Below are positions 7,396 to 9,048 of a stretch of DNA of 9,048 nucleotides, piece after piece. Both the position numbers and the translations under genes were made by a program. Origin of the DNA: an uncultured Collinsella sp. (GTDB lineage: Bacteria > Actinomycetota > Coriobacteriia > Coriobacteriales > Coriobacteriaceae); NCBI GenBank assembly GCA_902490245.1, contig CABUDB010000047.1, positions 1-9,048 on the forward strand, given 5' to 3'. The notes below the pieces were generated by a model, which saw only the letters and a list, made by a program, of their open reading frames with translations, did not search any database and had not been told where the DNA came from. Each line of letters starts with the position of its first letter. Position 1 is the first letter of the stretch.

Positions 7396-7464
7396 ATAAA
7401 AGCGGGACGGGCTCAATCGGCATACGGAACCGCGAACGATTCGCAACCGATAAAACCCGTTCCC
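7396..7464 (-). terminator. Nested inverted repeat with U-run: aroB terminator or peptidase leader
   Basis: Three nested stems can form. GGG-ACGGG (7404-7411) pairs with CCCGT-T-CCC (7456-7464, one bulged base). ATCGG (7416-7420) pairs with CCGAT (7447-7451), and GCGAA (7432-7436) pairs with TTCGC (7440-7444) around a 3-base loop. On the minus strand the outer stem is followed after two bases by TTTTATT (7396-7402), terminator-like. It begins 36 bases after the aroB-like stop and lies before the peptidase start, so it may end the aro transcript. If the promoter at 7466-7494 is used, it may instead fold in the peptidase leader. Pairing is seen; function is inferred. Confidence 0.45.
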
Positions 7465-7465
7465 C

Positions 7466-7494
7466 AACATGATACGAAAGACGATGGATGTCAA
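7466..7494 (-). promoter_or_regulatory. Candidate promoter for the M24 peptidase gene
   Basis: On the minus strand a perfect TTGACA (7494-7489) is followed by 17 bases and then CATGTT (7471-7466), a weak -10 match. It starts five bases after the stop codon of the aroB-like gene, and the peptidase ATG is about 95 bases further on. The -35 and spacing are good; the -10 is poor, so confidence is moderate. Confidence 0.4.
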
Positions 7495-7499
7495 TAAAG

Positions 7500-8609
7500 T
7501 TAGAGAAGTTCCTTGCGAGAAGCCAAATAGGCCGCGGCATGGCGCTCGAGGACATCGTCGTCCACGGCGTTAAGACGAATGGCGCCAAGTGCCGCGGGCA
7601 GCGGCAGCATCGTGCGATTGGACCGCACGAACTGCTGCCTGCGGAACTCCGCAATAAAGGCCGCCGGTTCAAGGTCGAAGGCGAGCTCCTCGATTCCAAA
7701 GTCCTCTAGGCAATCATCGACCTCAAACACATAGTCGATATCGAAGTCGCAGGCATCGTGGGCCAGACGCACCTCAAAGCGCATGCCCTCGGACAACAGC
7801 TGGTAGGCAGGGACCTGCACCGCGGCATTGCCCAGGCAGACACGCAGCGTACGCTCCCCCGTCTTGCCAAAATCGAGCGCATGGCGAGCGCTCGGGTTCG
7901 TGGCCATCAGTACGTCCTTGCGAGCAGTCTGAGACCATTGAACGGCATTGACGAGCGCGACCTCCTCGCCCGCGAGAATCTCGGGGACGGTCTCAATAAA
8001 CTGATTCCAGCGGGACTTGCTGCTCGAAAGCATGGTGCCAACAAGTACCGCATAGCCGAGCTTGAGGTCCTCGGGGTCCGCCTCGCGAACAAGATCGAGG
8101 TCACACACGACCAAACCCGGTTCGGGACGGAACGCGATAGCGGGAAGCGCATTGGCCGACGAGGCGACAAGCGGCTTCATGGTCGTCGCGACCGTGAGCA
8201 TGGCGTCGAAGGTCGTCGGCAGCAGCGCGCACTCGGTTCGGCCACACCACTGGTTGGCGCACCAGCTAACAACCGAGCAGGTTGCGGCATCGCCAACGGC
8301 GACAACCAGATCGTCGCAGGTAACGCCGTTGGCAGACAGGGCGCCAAAGATAGCATCAGCATCGGCCAGCGTGGCACCAGCAGGCGAAACCTCGAGGAAG
8401 AACTGCGACACGGCAAAACCGGCATCAACCAGCGCATGCTCGACGACCTCACCAAAACGCTCGGATGTGGCGTCGTTCCAAACCACCATCGCGCGCTTAG
8501 GCTTGCCCACAGCCGAGGCAAACATGCGCGGCAGCTCCTCGAACGCGCCCAATCCGACGCGGACATCGACACTGCGGTTTTGGAAATTGATCAGTTGACG
8601 GCGAATCAT
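7500..8609 (-). CDS. Degenerate 3-dehydroquinate synthase-like protein (AroB homologue lacking catalytic residues)
   Basis: The 369-residue protein can be aligned by eye along its length with AroB, the zinc- and NAD-dependent enzyme making 3-dehydroquinate in the shikimate pathway. Retained landmarks are LVVAVGD (101-107), LPTT (130-133), Lys145, CDLDLV (169-174), DFG-T (246-250) and EGM (274-276). The catalytic set is lost. GGGVVGD has become VGDAATCS (105-112), and the D-S-S-V-G-G-K-T motif is T-V-A-T-T-M-K-P (139-146). The Glu zinc ligand of AEVIK is absent (181-194 contain no Glu). The His ligand of GHTFGHA is Lys249, and the His of LHGE is about Ala268. The frame is intact. The ATG at 8607-8609 overlaps the aroK stop as ATGA; a start 11 codons upstream would run into aroK. 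Databases may call it AroB, but ordinary synthase activity looks unlikely. It may be a pseudoenzyme or have a new function. Confidence 0.8.
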   Translation of the reverse strand: MIRRQLINFQNRSVDVRVGLGAFEELPRMFASAVGKPKRAMVVWNDATSERFGEVVEHALVDAGFAVSQFFLEVSPAGATLADADAIFGALSANGVTCDDLVVAVGDAATCSVVSWCANQWCGRTECALLPTTFDAMLTVATTMKPLVASSANALPAIAFRPEPGLVVCDLDLVREADPEDLKLGYAVLVGTMLSSSKSRWNQFIETVPEILAGEEVALVNAVQWSQTARKDVLMATNPSARHALDFGKTGERTLRVCLGNAAVQVPAYQLLSEGMRFEVRLAHDACDFDIDYVFEVDDCLEDFGIEELAFDLEPAAFIAEFRRQQFVRSNRTMLPLPAALGAIRLNAVDDDVLERHAAAYLASRKELL

Positions 8610-9048
8610 AGCAGTCCACGCTCCAAAAGCATCTCGGCACAAAGGTAGGAAACGTCCTCGAAGGACTTGTTGCGAATATCAAGGGTAATATCGGCGGCCT
8701 GGCGATACAGCGGACGGCGATGCTCAAACAGACGCGCGGCATGCTCGGGCGAGCGGAAATCGGGGCGCGTGTCGGACCGACGAATCTGGCGAATCGAATC
8801 CTCGAAGTCGCCCTCGAGGTACACGCACGTACCCATTTCGTGCATCAGCTCAATATTCACCGGCGTCTCGACGATACCGCCCCCGCACGAAACCAACAGG
8901 CTGCGCTCGCTATGGAGCGAACGGAGCGCCGAGGTCTCGAGCTCACGAAAACGATCCTCGCCCTCGGTCTCAAAAATCTCGGTTACCGACTTGCCGCAGC
9001 GGAGCCTCCTTTGCGGGCTTTGCCTGCTCATACGATTTGTTATTTTTC
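8606..9048 (-). CDS. aroK: Shikimate kinase-like protein, 5' end missing or altered (partial at window edge)
   Basis: Shikimate kinase phosphorylates shikimate at the 3-hydroxyl using ATP. Counting from the first ATG (9029-9031), 141 residues are seen and cover only the middle and end of the family. These are CGKSVTEIFETEGEDRFRELE (12-32, described in part), the shikimate-binding CGGGIV (49-54), the lid region with RP at 89-90, and RRPLY (105-109), then the C-terminal helix. The N-terminal P-loop and the Asp-x-Asp shikimate site, normally about 20-35 residues earlier, are not present. The GKS at 13-15 belongs to the later helix, not to the P-loop. The frame is open to the window edge without a stop, so the true start may be outside, but the 16 or so visible upstream residues do not resemble the expected kinase sequence. 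An AAAGGAGG at 9005-9012 has no usable start after it. The 3' end overlaps the aroB-like gene by four bases. Confidence 0.75.
   Translation of the reverse strand, partial: KITNRMSRQSPQRRLRCGKSVTEIFETEGEDRFRELETSALRSLHSERSLLVSCGGGIVETPVNIELMHEMGTCVYLEGDFEDSIRQIRRSDTRPDFRSPEHAARLFEHRRPLYRQAADITLDIRNKSFEDVSYLCAEMLLERGLL

Noticed and set aside
6255..7472. 405-codon open frame on the + strand opposite the M24 peptidase
   Set aside because: It mirrors the peptidase frame, whose metal ligands are all present. The translation is Val/Ala/His/Leu-rich with no recognisable domain and is a typical shadow in GC-rich DNA.
7500..8642. Longer start (ATG at 8640-8642) for the aroB-like gene
   Set aside because: It would add 11 residues overlapping the aroK end in another frame. 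The ATG at 8607-8609 makes a standard ATGA junction, and AroB homology starts right after it.
8987..8995. GKS in the aroK-like protein as a possible Walker A
   Set aside because: It is followed by VTEIFETEGE, which matches the conserved G-K/R-S-I-x-E-I-F helix of shikimate kinase after the P-loop. No G-x-x-G-x precedes it.

Overview
This is a compact housekeeping stretch of GC-rich bacterial DNA. Almost all of it is coding, with short gaps, one-to-eleven-base overlaps between genes, and mostly AGGAG-type ribosome sites. The gene set and codon use suggest an actinobacterium of the class Coriobacteriia, with a gut Collinsella-like organism the best guess. This is inferred from protein character and gene order, not from a marker RNA. 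No tRNA, rRNA, CRISPR array, insertion sequence, phage gene or defence system is visible, and no stretch over 300 bases lacks a gene.

Layout: one gene lies on the + strand, a MurR/RpiR-type transcription regulator (60-917). It converges on a long minus-strand block and is separated from it by a perfect 11-bp inverted repeat (926-958). Read in its own direction, the minus-strand block falls into three parts. (1) An aroK-like and aroB-like pair (9048 down to 7500), coupled by an ATGA overlap. (2) A single M24 peptidase gene (7370-6240), with its own promoter-like sequence, a structured leader or terminator in front and a clear intrinsic terminator behind. (3) A seven-gene run, efp - asp23 - nusB - xseB - tlyA - nadK - recN (6080-977), behind a perfect TATAAT -10 box. 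Its gaps are 24, 3 and 2 bases and its overlaps 1, 4 and 11 bases, so it reads as one operon. These genes serve translation (EF-P), envelope stress (Asp23), transcription antitermination (NusB), DNA degradation and repair (ExoVII small subunit, RecN), rRNA 2'-O-methylation (TlyA) and NADP supply (NAD kinase).

The most notable observation is the aro pair. The AroB-like protein can be aligned along its length with dehydroquinate synthase, but it lacks the three zinc ligands and nearly all other catalytic residues, although its frame is intact. The AroK-like protein shows the middle and end of shikimate kinase, but no P-loop or shikimate-binding Asp in the bases available before the window edge. 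Either this is a pseudoenzyme module with a new role, or the shikimate step is decaying here, with a possible sequence-edge effect for aroK.
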